Source: JADLHS01 sp049840435
GTDB taxonomy: Bacteria; Verrucomicrobiota; Verrucomicrobiia; Limisphaerales; JADLHS01
Direction of reading: 5' to 3'
Assembly: GCA_049840435.1 (NCBI GenBank)
Contig: JASGKY010000037.1
Coordinates: 12,911-76,910, forward strand
Length of the DNA stretch: 64,000 nucleotides
Shown here: positions 31,346 to 41,607 of the stretch, piece after piece
How positions within the stretch are numbered: position 1 is the first letter of the stretch
How the letters are laid out: each line of letters opens with the position of its first letter
Made by a program: the position numbers and the translations under genes
Notes under the pieces: model-generated
Told to the model about the DNA's origin: nothing
What the model saw: the letters and a program-made list of their open reading frames with translations, nothing else
Databases searched by the model: none

Positions 31346-32451
31346 ATGCTAAGAGCTGGAATCGTCGGTCTGCCCAATGTCGGCAAATCAACCTTGTTCA
31401 ACGCCGTGACCCGCACTCGCAAGGCGGAGGCGGCCAATTATCCCTTTTTGCACGATCGACCCGAACGTGGGCATCGTCACCGTGCCGGACGCGCGGATGT
31501 ACGAGTTGCAGAAGATCGCCAAGACCACGGTGGTAATCCCGGCGGCGATCGAGTTCGTGGACATCGCGGGTCTCGTTAAAGGCGCGAGCCAGGGCGAAGG
31601 GCTCGGCAACAAGTTCCTCACGCACATCCGCGAGGTGGACGCCATCGTGCAAGTGGTGCGGTGTTTCGAGGACGCGGATATCCATCACGTGGCGGGCAGT
31701 GTCGATCCGGTACGCGACATCGAGGTCATCAACACGGAACTCGTGCTCGCGGATCTGGAGACGGTGAAGAAGCGGTTCGACAAGGTGGCCAAGGACGCGA
31801 AGCGCGGCGACAAGGTGGCGTTGGCCGAGGAGGCGGTGCTCGAGAAGCTTGAACCCGCGCTCGACGCCGGCAAGCCCGCGCTGACGGTCACGCTCACGCC
31901 GGAGGAGAAGGTGATCAGCAAAGCGTTCTTCCTGCTCACGGACAAGGCGACGATCTTCGCGTGCAACGTGAAGGAAGGTGAGCTGGCGACGGCGGACCAG
32001 AATCCGTACGTGCTGCAAGGTGCGCGAGTATGTGAAGACGCATCTAGCGTGCGAGGCGGTCGTCATCAGCGCGCAGATCGAAAGCGATTTGATTGATCTG
32101 TCGGCGGAGGAAGCCAAGGCGTTCCTCAAGGAGCTGGGTGTGGACGAGAGCGGGATGGGCGCGTTGATCCGCGCGACGTATCATCTGCTCGGCTTGCGCA
32201 CGTATTTCACCGCTGGCGAAAAGGAAGTGCGCGCGTGGACCATTCACGCCGGCGACACCGCACCGAAGGCGGCGGGCGTGATCCACTCGGACTTCGAGCG
32301 CGGCTTCATCAAGGCCGAAACCGTGGCTTACGACGATTTGATCAAGTGTGGTTCGGTGGCCGCTGCGCGCGAGAAGGGGCTCTACCGCATGGAAGGCAAG
32401 GAATACGTCGTGAAAGATGGCGACGTGCTGCTGTTCAAGTTCAACGTCTGA
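31346..32451 (+). CDS. ychF: Ribosome-binding ATPase YchF, two frameshifts
   Basis: Obg-related P-loop protein that prefers ATP and binds ribosomes. It has about 368 residues. It starts MLRAGIVGLPNVGKSTLFNAVT. The frame breaks at 31443-31447, where five T should be four to read NYPFCTIDPNVGIVTVP. It breaks again near 32018, where CAAGGTG should be CAGGTG to read VLQVREYVKTHL. Between these are DIAGLVKGASQGEGLGNKFL (G3) and the coiled-coil domain. The C-terminal TGS domain has GLRTYFTAGEKEVRAWT, AAGVIHSDFERGFIKAE, and GKEYVVKDGDVLLFKFNV. Both breaks are simple homopolymer miscounts in a highly conserved gene, so they are sequencing errors. Confidence 0.95.
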
Positions 32452-32457
32452 ACGCGG

Positions 32458-33270
32458 TTATTTCGCCGGCTGCTTGAGCCGGTTCAAGAAATCGCGGGTG
32501 GGGAAATATTTTCCCGGGCAACGCGTGGAGACAACGTTGATCTGCTGATGGGTTTTCACCGCGCTGGCGGAGAGCTGACAGCGCTTCATCAGCGCGCGGG
32601 TCAACGCCTCCAGGCTTTGCATCTGCTTTTCCGTTGGCCGATCTTGGTCGAAATTCCCGATCAAGCAGATGCCGAGGGCCATCTGGTTTTGCGTCGCGCT
32701 GTGCAGATGGCCGCCATCGAGCTGTTTCTTCCAACGATTACCGACGCCAATGGCGCCGTCGGCCATGCCGTTGCCATTGCCGATGAGGAAGTGATACGCG
32801 AGGCCGTTTTCCATGTGGCGTTGTTCGCGGTGATACCGATCCAAGGCTTGCATCGTTCCTTCATCCACCGCGGCGTGATGGATGACGATGTAACGCCAAC
32901 GTCCGGCTTTCACCGGAGCCGTGGCAATGCTTTGTTGAATGGTGGAGGGCAGTTGGATGGTGGCCCACGTCGCTGATTTGGCTGTCGTCGTGGCGGGAAT
33001 CGTGAGTCGTTGGCCGACGTGAAGCTTCTGATTTTTGCCGAGGCCGTTGCGGCTGGCCAGTGCGGCGACGGACAAGCCGTTCCGCCGGGCAATGCCAGAC
33101 AAGGTATCGCTGGATTTGACGACGTAAATGGATTCGCGGGCGCTGGCCGCCGTGGCGGTGAGTAGAACACACAAAACCAACAGCAGCCCGCATCGCACAG
33201 GGCGCAGGCTGCTTCGGATAAAGCTGAAAATATCGCCGGTCAATTTTTGTACGTTTAACACGGCGATCAC
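32458..33270 (-). CDS. LysM-containing N-acetylmuramoyl-L-alanine amidase
   Basis: Exported enzyme that cuts the amide bond between MurNAc and the stem peptide. A hydrophobic signal segment (CGLLLVLCVLLTATAASA) is followed by a LysM domain (YVVKSSDTLSGIARRNGLS, GQRLTIP). The amidase_2/PGRP domain has zinc ligands in YIVIHHAA and in the later KTHQQINVVSTRCPGKYF (His and Cys). The middle of the fold has MENGLAYHFLIGNG and LGICLIGNF. The start is uncertain: GTG at 33270 or 33261, or TTG at 33243, all before the signal segment. It converges with ychF, with six bases between the stop codons, and is divergent from moeA. Confidence 0.9.
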   Translation of the reverse strand: MIAVLNVQKLTGDIFSFIRSSLRPVRCGLLLVLCVLLTATAASARESIYVVKSSDTLSGIARRNGLSVAALASRNGLGKNQKLHVGQRLTIPATTTAKSATWATIQLPSTIQQSIATAPVKAGRWRYIVIHHAAVDEGTMQALDRYHREQRHMENGLAYHFLIGNGNGMADGAIGVGNRWKKQLDGGHLHSATQNQMALGICLIGNFDQDRPTEKQMQSLEALTRALMKRCQLSASAVKTHQQINVVSTRCPGKYFPTRDFLNRLKQPAK

Positions 33271-33384
33271 CCGAAGGGGAGCCGTAATTTCTCCGTGCTG
33301 CTTCGATCCGAACTGAGCCGGCGATGTTCGATTTCTCTGCTGAATCCGTCTTTTCAAAACTGTCCCGCTGGAAAACACTGGGGT

Positions 33385-34581
33385 GTGCTTGATCTGGAAA
33401 CAGCCGTTGCGCAGGTGCTGGCCGCATTGCCTGCGCCGCAATCTGAGCGGATTCCGCTCGCGGTCGCCGCGGGGCGGATTCTGGCTGAGCCAGTAGTTGC
33501 TGCGCTCGATTTGCCGCCGTTTGACAACTCTGCGATGGATGGTTACGCCGTGCGCGCCGCTGATGCGCAAGGCGCGAAACTTGAAGCGCCCGCCCGCCTG
33601 CGCCTGCAGGGTCGCATCCCCGCCGGGGAAACATTTGCGGGTGAACTCGCACCGGGTGAATGCGCGCGGGTGTTCACTGGCGCGCCGTTGCCGCGCGAGG
33701 CGGATGCGGTGGTGATGCAGGAGGACACGCGGCGCGAAGGCGATGATGTGCTGGTGCTTGATAGCGTGAAGCCGCGCGAGAATGTGCGCTACCAAGGCGA
33801 AGATGTGCACCATGGCACCGTGCTGGCCGAGGCGGGTGCAGAAATTTCGCCGGGCTTGATTGGTTTGTTGGGGGCGATTGGAGTCGGGGAAGTTGCCGTG
33901 GGGCGACAGCCGATGGTGGGATTGATTGCCACGGGTTCGGAATTGCAAGAGCCCGGACAGCCGCGCGCGCCTCGCCAAATCTATGAGAGCAACCGAGGCA
34001 TGCTGGCGGCGCTCCTCACGCGCGCGGGAGCGCGACCAAAAGCTTATCCGCTGGTGCGCGATACGTTGGAGGCCACGCGTTTAGCCTTGGAGCAGGCTTT
34101 TGCCGAGTGCGATATTGTTGTGACTTCGGGTGGCGTCTCGGTTGGTGAATTGGATTTTGTGAAGGCGGCCTTCGAGGTGTTGGGTGGGCAATTGGAATTT
34201 TGGCGCGTGGCAATCCGCCCGGGGAAACCCTTTGTCTTCGGTCGGCTTGGCAGCAAGTTTCTCTTTGGCCTGCCGGGCAATCCGGTTTCCGCGAGTGTGA
34301 CTTTTCTTTTGTTGGCGTATCCGGCGCTGCGGCATTGGCAGGGGGTCACCAGCACCGCGCTGCCCACGTATTCAGGGGTGTTGGGGGAGACATTCACCAA
34401 CTCTGGCGACCGGCGGCATTGGGTGCGTGTGCGGCGGGACAAGGGCGGAAAGGTTTTTTCGGCGGGGCAGCAGGCTTCGCACGTATTGTCAGCGCTGGCC
34501 CGTGCGGATGGGTTGTTGGAGCTCGCCGCGGGGCAATGCTTGCTGCCTGGGCAGGCGGTAACGGTATTGCGCGTCTGGTAA
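33385..34581 (+). CDS. moeA: Molybdopterin molybdenumtransferase
   Basis: Inserts molybdate into adenylylated molybdopterin, the last step of molybdenum cofactor synthesis. It has 398 residues from the GTG at 33385 (VLDLETAVAQVLAAL), which fits the family start better than the upstream TTG at 33295. Key segments are PPFDNSAMDGYAVRA, IPAGETFAGEL, GAPLPREADAVVMQED, and VTSGGVSVGELDFVK with the substrate loop. Further on are FWRVAIRPGKPF and GLPGNPVSASVTF. The C-terminal domain IV is complete. No other Mo-cofactor genes are close. The frame is intact. Confidence 0.95.
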   Translation: MLDLETAVAQVLAALPAPQSERIPLAVAAGRILAEPVVAALDLPPFDNSAMDGYAVRAADAQGAKLEAPARLRLQGRIPAGETFAGELAPGECARVFTGAPLPREADAVVMQEDTRREGDDVLVLDSVKPRENVRYQGEDVHHGTVLAEAGAEISPGLIGLLGAIGVGEVAVGRQPMVGLIATGSELQEPGQPRAPRQIYESNRGMLAALLTRAGARPKAYPLVRDTLEATRLALEQAFAECDIVVTSGGVSVGELDFVKAAFEVLGGQLEFWRVAIRPGKPFVFGRLGSKFLFGLPGNPVSASVTFLLLAYPALRHWQGVTSTALPTYSGVLGETFTNSGDRRHWVRVRRDKGGKVFSAGQQASHVLSALARADGLLELAAGQCLLPGQAVTVLRVW

Positions 34582-34589
34582 GCCGGACC

Positions 34590-35722
34590 TCAGAAGCCCC
34601 GTTTGGGCAGTTTGAAGGTAGTCGTAGCTTTTTTCTTTACCGGAGTGGGAGGCGGCGCAACAGGACTTGGTGACTCTAAAGCCGCAGTGGCAGCGGGAAA
34701 TTCTGGTAAGGCTTGGAATCTTTCGGGGCTGCCCACCAAGCCGGCAGACTTGGCGAAATCGGGTTTCGTTTCAACCTTCGTCGTCGTTTTTTGAAAGTGG
34801 ACCATTCCGGGGTCGAAGTCGAACTACGGCGTGACTACATTGCGTGCAGTCGTCGGTGGCGGGTTGCCGGAGGCGCTCAGACCGATAATTTGCCGGGGCC
34901 GGGGGAGGGGGTTCGTGTGGCGCCGGGAGGCGTGTAGCGTGGTCCTTCCAAGATACGCTTGAAATCTTGCATGCGGGCATCCGCGGCAGTGCGTTGTTTG
35001 ACGATGGGATCATCGAGCGAGCGATTGAACATTTCCGGGGTGCGACCCAAGCTGCGCACCTCGCGCATGGCGCTGCCGTTGGTGGCTGCCCGGGGAAAAG
35101 CGCTGAGCGATTCGCTCGATTCCAATTCTCCGTAACGCCCCGTCTTGAAAAGAGTTTGATGAGCTTGGTATCCGTCTTGAATTCATCGGGCCGGGTCAGG
35201 TTTTTATCGCCGAGCGAGCGTTTGTTGATCGTTGCTCGATTTTCTCAGAGCCGCCGCGTTCGACTTGCTGGCGTTCATCGAAACGTTCCAAGGAATTGCG
35301 GGATTTGAATCGGCTGGAGTCGAGCGAGATTTTATCCAACTGATACAATGATTCATCCTCCTGATTCGCGTCGGGATTGAGGAACATTTCCTCCGCCCGT
35401 TGATTCATTTGCTCCTTGAAGGTTTTCCGATTTTGCGGCGGCGCCTGTTGTTGCATTTTCCGGGTTTCCCGGAAGTTGGGTTCGGATCGGGAATTATCGA
35501 GTCCCTGAAACGATTGCTTCAAGTGCGATTCCAAATTCTGCAACGAGAGCCCCCGAAGAACGCCGCAGGTCGTTCAGATTTGTGGAGACAGTGTCAGACT
35601 TTGGGCCAGAAAATAATGGAGGTGACACGCGACCGGGCCGGCTCTTCAGCACAAATAGCAATCACGCTGCTCCACAAGAGGAGCGCGACGAAACCAACGC
35701 GACTGCCAAAGCTAATACTCAT
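34590..35722 (-). CDS. Secreted protein of unknown function, several frameshifts
   Basis: Reconstructed from fragments in different frames; about 370 residues. The ATG at 35722 opens a clear signal peptide, MSISFGSRVGFVALLLWS, ending near VIAICAEEP. Later pieces read NLESHLKQSFQGLDNS, MQQQAPPQNRKTFKEQMNQR, DKISLDSSRFKSRNSLERF, MREVRSLGRTPEMFNRSL and DARMQDFKRILEG. The final segment is Pro/Ala-rich and ends KKATTTFKLPKRGF. It is rich in Gln, Asn, Arg and Ser and has no domain I recognise. At least four breaks (near 35600, 35545, 35170 and 34830) are needed, more than for neighbouring genes, so genuine decay cannot be ruled out. It converges with moeA. Confidence 0.5.
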
Positions 35723-35780
35723 CTTCAATCCCGTTTCAAGTTTACCGCGCCGGGGTGTTGCGGTCAAAATCCTGTTTGTC

Positions 35781-36509
35781 TCAATCGGCTCCCGCCAGCG
35801 CCATGTCCCGCGTGTAATACAGGATGCGCCCGCAATTGATGCAGGTAACCAATTCCTGATTTGCCTGGCAGGCGACCAAGGTCTGGGTTGGCAGCTTCAT
35901 GTGACAACCACCACAAACTCCGTGGTTAATGCCAACCAGAACATTCTCGCCCTTGCTCTTGGCCAATCGCTCATAGCGGCCGCGGACAGCCTCTTCGACT
36001 GCGCCTGCTAGCTGGTCGCGATCGCTCTGCAATCCGGCGAGTTCCTTCTGCAGATTCTTTTCCCGTTCGCCCAATTGTGTCACTAGGCTATCGGCGTGTT
36101 TTTTGGCTTCATTAGCCTCTTGGGTCAGACGTACGACGTCTTTTTGCGCCGCTTCTGCCTGTTCCATCAAAGTGATTTCCTGATCTTCAATCTTCGTGAT
36201 GTCGGCTTTGCACATCTCAATTTCGTGGGCGAGAGCCTTGTATTCCTCGTTTTTGCGAGTCTGCAACTGCTGGTTGGCGTACTTGGCAATGAGTTGCTGC
36301 TTGGCATCCACGTCGAGTTCAAGCCGTTTCCGGTCGGATTCGATCTGTTTTACCCGTTGTTTGCCCGCGTCCAAATTGGACTGAGTCCCAGAAGCTTTGC
36401 TCTTGAGCGCCTGCCGTTCGGGCTCGATATGAGCTAGTTCTGCCTGTAGCCGGCGGATTTTACGATCGCGATCCTGCAAAATGAGGAGTTTCTCAATGGC
36501 TTCTAGCAT
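35781..36509 (-). CDS. Coiled-coil protein with C4 zinc ribbon (PF02591 type)
   Basis: 242 residues from the ATG at 36509 (MLEAIEKLLILQDRDRKI); an upstream in-frame start exists but adds unlike sequence. Residues 1-175 form a long antiparallel coiled coil with many Glu, Lys and Gln. The C-terminal ribbon has HGVCGGCHMKLPTQTL and ELVTCINCGRILYY, with two Cys-x2-Cys pairs. This matches the zf-RING_7 family of bacterial zinc-ribbon proteins, including chlamydial and mycobacterial homologues, which may bind nucleic acid or proteins. It is divergent from efp, with about 140 bases between the starts. Confidence 0.88.
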   Translation of the reverse strand: MLEAIEKLLILQDRDRKIRRLQAELAHIEPERQALKSKASGTQSNLDAGKQRVKQIESDRKRLELDVDAKQQLIAKYANQQLQTRKNEEYKALAHEIEMCKADITKIEDQEITLMEQAEAAQKDVVRLTQEANEAKKHADSLVTQLGEREKNLQKELAGLQSDRDQLAGAVEEAVRGRYERLAKSKGENVLVGINHGVCGGCHMKLPTQTLVACQANQELVTCINCGRILYYTRDMALAGAD

Positions 36510-36652
36510 TGAAAACAGGCTAATGGCCACCCTCGGGCAAGTCAATTCAAGCAACCAGAAATCTCAAAATCCAAGCTTGCTTTCAGCCCCTTCTCGCCTA
36601 TGCTCCACGCTCCCCATCCGGGGCTGAAAACAACCGAAAAGAACAACGATTT

Positions 36653-37213
36653 ATGGCAGTCAATGCAAACGACCTGCGCCGCGGCCAGGCGATCAATTAC
36701 AACGGCGACATCAGCGTCGTCCTTGAGGTGACACACCGCACCCCCGGCAACCTCCGTGCTTTCGTTCAAGCCACCTTGCGCAGCATCCGCACCGGCAAGT
36801 CCTCTGATGTCCGTTTCAGCTCCACAGAAAAAGTCGAGACGGTGCCGATGATGACCAAGAAGATGGAATTTAGTTACAAGGACGGCAACGACTACGTCTT
36901 CACCGACCCGGAAAACTATGAAACCGTCACCCTCATCCCGGAACTCGTGGGCGACGCCAAAAATTACCTCGTGGAAAATGGCGGCGTGACTGTGACCTTC
37001 GTGGATGACAAAGCCGTGACGGTCGAAATCCCGCCGAGCGTCGTCCTGACCGTGACCGATGCGCCCGAAGGCATCCGGGGTGACTCCGCCAACAACGTGC
37101 AGAAGGCCGTCACGATTGAAACTGGTATCACCGTGCAAGCCCCGCTCTTCATCAAGACCGGCGAGAAGATCAAGATTGATACCCGTACCGGCAAATACAT
37201 GGAACGCGCGTAA
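36653..37213 (+). CDS. efp: Elongation factor P with a PGN loop tip
   Basis: Helps ribosomes through polyproline stretches. It has 186 residues in three beta domains, with the KOW-like start NDLRRGQAINYNGDISVV. The C-terminal oligonucleotide-binding fold is GVTVTFVDDKAVTVEIPPSV to GYITVQAPLFIKTGEKIKI-like text ending KYMERA. The loop that enters the peptidyl-transferase centre reads RTPGNLRAFVQ. E. coli has Lys and Pseudomonas Arg at the position that here is Asn, so neither beta-lysylation nor rhamnosylation is expected at that residue. The frame is intact, and a strong terminator lies 27 bases after the stop. Confidence 0.95.
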   Translation: MAVNANDLRRGQAINYNGDISVVLEVTHRTPGNLRAFVQATLRSIRTGKSSDVRFSSTEKVETVPMMTKKMEFSYKDGNDYVFTDPENYETVTLIPELVGDAKNYLVENGGVTVTFVDDKAVTVEIPPSVVLTVTDAPEGIRGDSANNVQKAVTIETGITVQAPLFIKTGEKIKIDTRTGKYMERA

Positions 37214-37240
37214 GCTGCTCAACTAGTCCTCGATTTCAAA

Positions 37241-37268
37241 AGCCCGCCGTTCGGCGGGCTTTTCTTTT
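37241..37268 (+). terminator. Rho-independent terminator after efp
   Basis: Perfect stem AGCCCGCCG/CGGCGGGCT with a TT loop at 37241-37260, followed by TTTCTTTT. It is preceded by AAA, which could pair with the T-run. It should end the efp transcript. Confidence 0.92.
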
Positions 37269-37346
37269 GGGCACTTCTCTGCAAGCGTCTGGGTCGCAGC
37301 AGAAATAGTTGGTAACGTTTGATGCCAATCGTTGCTGAAGCTGGTG

Positions 37347-40300
37347 ATGAATATTGCTTTTCGGCCCATGTTCGGCGGGATGCTTGGTGGATGGGAGCTC
37401 ATCCTCATTCTCTTGAGCTTTCTCATTATGGCGGCCGTTATCTTCGGCATCGTGGCTTTGGCGCTGTTTTTGACTCGCCGAAGCAATTTACCTCCTAGCG
37501 TTCCGCCCCTGATCTTTACCTCCCCGCCACCACCGTCACCTACCGCAGCCAAGCCGGCGGTGATTCCCCGAACTGAAATCATTACATCCAAGTGCCCCCA
37601 ATGTGGAACACCTCTGCCCGGCGGTGCATTGGCGGGATTGTGCCCGGCTTGCCTGCTCAAAGCCGGTGGTGCAACTGAATTCGTCACCGAGGGGAAACAA
37701 GGACCTTTTACGCCGCCAACGGTGGAAGAACTCGCGCCGCTCTTTCCCCAGTTGGAAATCTTGGCGCTCATTGGGAAAGGTGGGATGGGTGCAGTTTATC
37801 GGGCACGGCAAAAACAACTGGACCGCATCGTCGCGTTGAAAATCCTGCCGCCGGGCATCGGCGATGATCCGGCGTTTGCCGAACGTTTTGCCCGCGAAGC
37901 CAAGGCGCTGGCGAAGTTAAATCATCCCGGCATTGTCACCCTTTACGAGTTTGGCAAAGCGGACAGACTCTACTTCTTCCTGATGGAATTTGTGGACGGA
38001 GTGAATTTGCGCCAGTTGCTGCATGCCAGGCGCGTGTCGGCGCGCGAAGCGCTCGCCATCGTGCCGCAGATTTGCGATGCGCTCCAATTCGCGCACGATC
38101 AAGGCATCGTCCATCGCGACATCAAGCCGGAGAACATTCTCTTGGACCGGCGCGGTCGCGTGAAGGTGGCGGATTTCGGATTGGCGAAGATTGTAGCGGC
38201 GGTCTGTGACCGCCGGGAGGACGAAACCGGTGCGGTAAATCGGCAGTCACAGACTGCCGCTACAGAAAACCTTACTGACGCGGGCAAGGTGATGGGCACA
38301 CCGCAATACATGTCGCCCGAGCAGAAGGAACGTCCGCAGGAAGTGGATCATCGCGCGGACATTTATGCGCTGGGCGTGGTGTTCTACCAGATGCTCACCG
38401 GCGAACTGCCCGGCAAAAAAATCGAGCCGCCTTCCAAAAAGGTTCAGATTGATGTGCGTTTGGATGAAGTGGTGCTGCGCGCGTTAGAACAGAAACCAGA
38501 TCGGCGTTACCAACAAGCTAGCGTACTCAAAACGCAGGTGGAGACGATTGCGGAAACGCCCGAACCTGGTAGCAGCCGAGGTGCGGAGGCTCAAGCTGCT
38601 CCAGGAATTCCAAAGCAAGACTGGTGGACCTGGTCGCCGCTGCAATCCCCGGAAGTGGGGGCAATCTGCTCACACCTCACCAAGACCGAGCGGAATAATC
38701 TGTCGGTGCTCACTTTGCTTTACAGCGTCTGGATCGTCGCGACGGCTTTTGGCTTGCCCGCGTTTATTCGATCAACTCCCGGGCCGGGTGGTTGGATCGT
38801 TGGGGCAATCTGGGCGATGCTTTTTCTGGTCAGCATTCCGATGATCGGCCGGATGATGCGCCACGTCTTGTGTTCGACGGTGTGGGCGCGGCAACAAAAC
38901 TTTATGCCGGAGACATTGCGGCTGTTTTCAGTCCGCGGCGGCAATATCTACAAGGCAATCTTCGTTTTGGTGGTGGGGGCGGCGTTGATTTTTATTCAAC
39001 ACAAGGCGGTCAAAAGCTATCTGGGGTTGGAGCAATTGAAACCAATGAGACAAGCTCAGATGGCGCAACCAAGCCCAGCCCGTTTCAGCCCGGTGACGGA
39101 GCGGGTATTGGAGAGTCCACCCTTCGTGGCGCAACTGCCTTTTGGCAGCAGTCTCGAGCTGTTGGCTGTGAGACCTCACCCTTCCACCAACTCGCCGTGG
39201 TGGCAGCCAGATGGATCACCGTCGAATTATTCAGCCGACCTGGAACCAGAGGCCAAAGATCAAAATCGTCCGGGCGTGGTCGCTCTGGTCCGCATGAACT
39301 GGCCGACGAATTACGATAACTGGCCGCGGCGGTCTGGCGCAGCGACCAATCGCACGAACGCCAGCCTGCGAGGTGGGGTAAATTTTGTCACGCAGAACGG
39401 GCGACGTCTCCCGATGGATGAGTTCGGCGCGATGTATTTTGAGCAAGTCGCTTATCACGGCAACGAAGCAACCCTGTTCTTGAAAGTTGCTACTGCGGAT
39501 TGGCAGACCAGCATTGTCCAGAAGCCCGGCGTGATGAATTGGTTCGGCTCCGGTCCGGCGCGCAAGAGTTGGTCCTTTGACGAGACCCCAACCGGCGATT
39601 TGAAAGTGACCATTCAACAACTGGTGGATGATGCCGACCAAGAAGGTCGCCTTGTTGCGGTGGATGTGGACGGAATGGAGTATGTGCCGTCCGAAATGCG
39701 CCGCACCAGAACCGACAAGGCCGGCAAATCCACCGCTACTTTTGAAGCCACATTCCAGCCCACCAGCGGCAGCGGGCAATCGTGGCGACTGCCGTTGAAT
39801 CGTTTGCGAGAAGCGCGATGGGAGGTGCGTCCGTATGAAACGGTCGAGTTCCGCCACATCTCGCTTCAGCCCGGGCACAAGACGACGGTGGCGGTAAAGG
39901 ATTTTGGCGGAGGAGCCAAGGCCGGCGCTTCCGCTGATGGGCAGCCTCAGGCACAATCGGTGTTTGATTTGCATCCAGTGATCGAGTTGACAATCCCCAT
40001 GGATAAAGACGGGTTGACAGATATGTTCGATCCGGAGACTGGTCAGATCATTCCGGCCCCGAATCCTTATGGTGCGCCGCAAGGACAAGTTCGAACCTCC
40101 CGGAAGGGATTGCTCATCAAACACGACTCCCAGGCAAACCGTGCCGAACTTGTGGGCATGAATGGCGTCATGACGCAAGAGTCCCATGCCGATCAATGGG
40201 ATCAAATCTCCAATCTTCAGGCGCTGGAGACGCTCCGAAAGAATTATATGAGCGAAGGAGGGTCGGTGGGGGCGGCGGTCAGCGGCGATGGAATGCATAC

Positions 40301-41571
40301 CTTTCTGTTCAAGACGGGAAGTGGCAGGATCGGCCTCCTGCAAATCACCGGCTTTACCCAGAACCCGCGCGGCGTGAAGATTCGTTACAAGTTGGTGCAG
40401 GCTGACGCCGCCGCAAAAACTATCACCGCTGCGCCCGCCTTTACGCTTCGTTGGTGCGCTGACCCCGGGGAGCCGGAGGCGGTGAGGATTCCGTTCGGCA
40501 CGCGTATCCAGACGAATCTTCAGGCAGCGCTTCGGGTTTCCAAGAACTGGCTGGTGGACGCATCAATGATTGACTCGGTCGCATGGACGGCGTGGAGCGG
40601 GGAAGACAAAAAACTATTCCTAACACTAAAGAATCCCGCGGATGTCCAGGCGCTCAAAAAGGAGACCGCTGAAAATCTTGGTAAAGCTTTGGCCGTGGTC
40701 TGGCAGAACGAAGTCATTGGAATGTTCTTCGTTTCAAAACCCTTGGGCAACGGTCTGGAAATCTCATTGGGGATGACAGATGAGGACGCGTTGGCCTTAG
40801 AGCGCGGTTTGAAATCACTCATCAAACCCGTGCAAACCTCGCAACCAGAGATGCTCGAGAAAGTTCAGGCTGCTGCCGCTAGTGGCGTGGCTTCCACAAC
40901 AGTCGGTCCTCGCCATTGTCGCTTCGGAGCATTCTGTTCGCGTGAACCGCATGAACACCATTCGCCAGACGTTGCTAGCTGCGATGATGTATTCGGAAAC
41001 AAATCGCGGTGAGTGGCCAGTTCGCCTGAGCGATTTGAAATCACAACTGGAGCCGACGATAACCGCGGATGTTTTGGTGGCGTTGGAGTATTGCCGACCG
41101 AAGCCGGCGCTCTTCACCACCGCTGGCGCGGCGGCGAACACGCCAGTGTTGTTCGAGGCCAATCCGGTGGACGCGGACGGCGAGTGCGTGGGCTTTGCCG
41201 ATGGGCATGTCGAATTCGTCAGACAAGTCGGGCGGTTGCGCGAGCTGCGGGCGGTGTTGAACGCGGTTGTGCCGCCGGAACCCAGCATTGATCTGGAGGC
41301 GCGGCTTAGGGCGGCGGAACACATCATGTCGTTTACAGAACGCGACGGCGTGCTGGCCAGTATTGCGGCGGATGCCGCTAAGGTCAGTGAGTTGAAGCTG
41401 GCGCAACGGGCTTTGGGTATGATGGCTTCGTTCACGGCGCGCGACGACGCCACGCTGCGCGCCGGGCGGGAATTCATGCGGCGCGGCGAGCGGGCCGCTG
41501 CGTTGCAACTGGCCGAATCCATCACCGCCTTCTCCCGGCGCGATGCGGCAGTGAAGGAATTTGCGAAGTGA
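37347..41571 (+). CDS. Receptor-like Ser/Thr protein kinase with zinc ribbon, large C-terminal domain and pseudopilin-like end (one frameshift)
   Basis: About 1407 residues. There is a membrane helix (LILILLSFLIMAAVIFGIVA, about 18-37) and a zinc ribbon (CPQCGTPLPG, LCPACLLKAGG, about 82-104). The kinase domain has GKGGMGAVYRA (about 142), the HRDIKPENILLD catalytic loop (about 256), DFGLAKI (about 276) and MGTPQYMSPEQ. A palindromic repeat (38192-38264) adds about 24 residues between DFG and SPE, inside the activation segment. After the kinase come three more hydrophobic segments, then some 600 residues of unknown, probably extracytoplasmic, sequence. The frame breaks near 40900. The second part has MNTIRQTLLAAMMYSETNRG and GFADGHVEFVRQ, as in pseudopilin-like H-X9-DG proteins. 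It is possible that this last part is a separate gene. Confidence 0.8.
38192..38264. repeat. Nested palindromic element inside the kinase activation segment
   Basis: Arms TGTAGCGGCGGTCTGTGACC (38192 on) and its inverted copy ending 38264 match at 22 of 24 positions. Each arm also folds on itself (GGCGGTC/GACCGCC and GGCAGTC/GACTGCC around a short loop). The 25-base middle is unrelated. The element keeps the kinase frame open. I recall very similar GTAGCGGCAGTC sequences from verrucomicrobial genomes, but this needs a search. Confidence 0.8.
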
Positions 41572-41607
41572 ATTTTGCGGGCGTCTGTTTTAATCAAACC
41601 AAAATCT

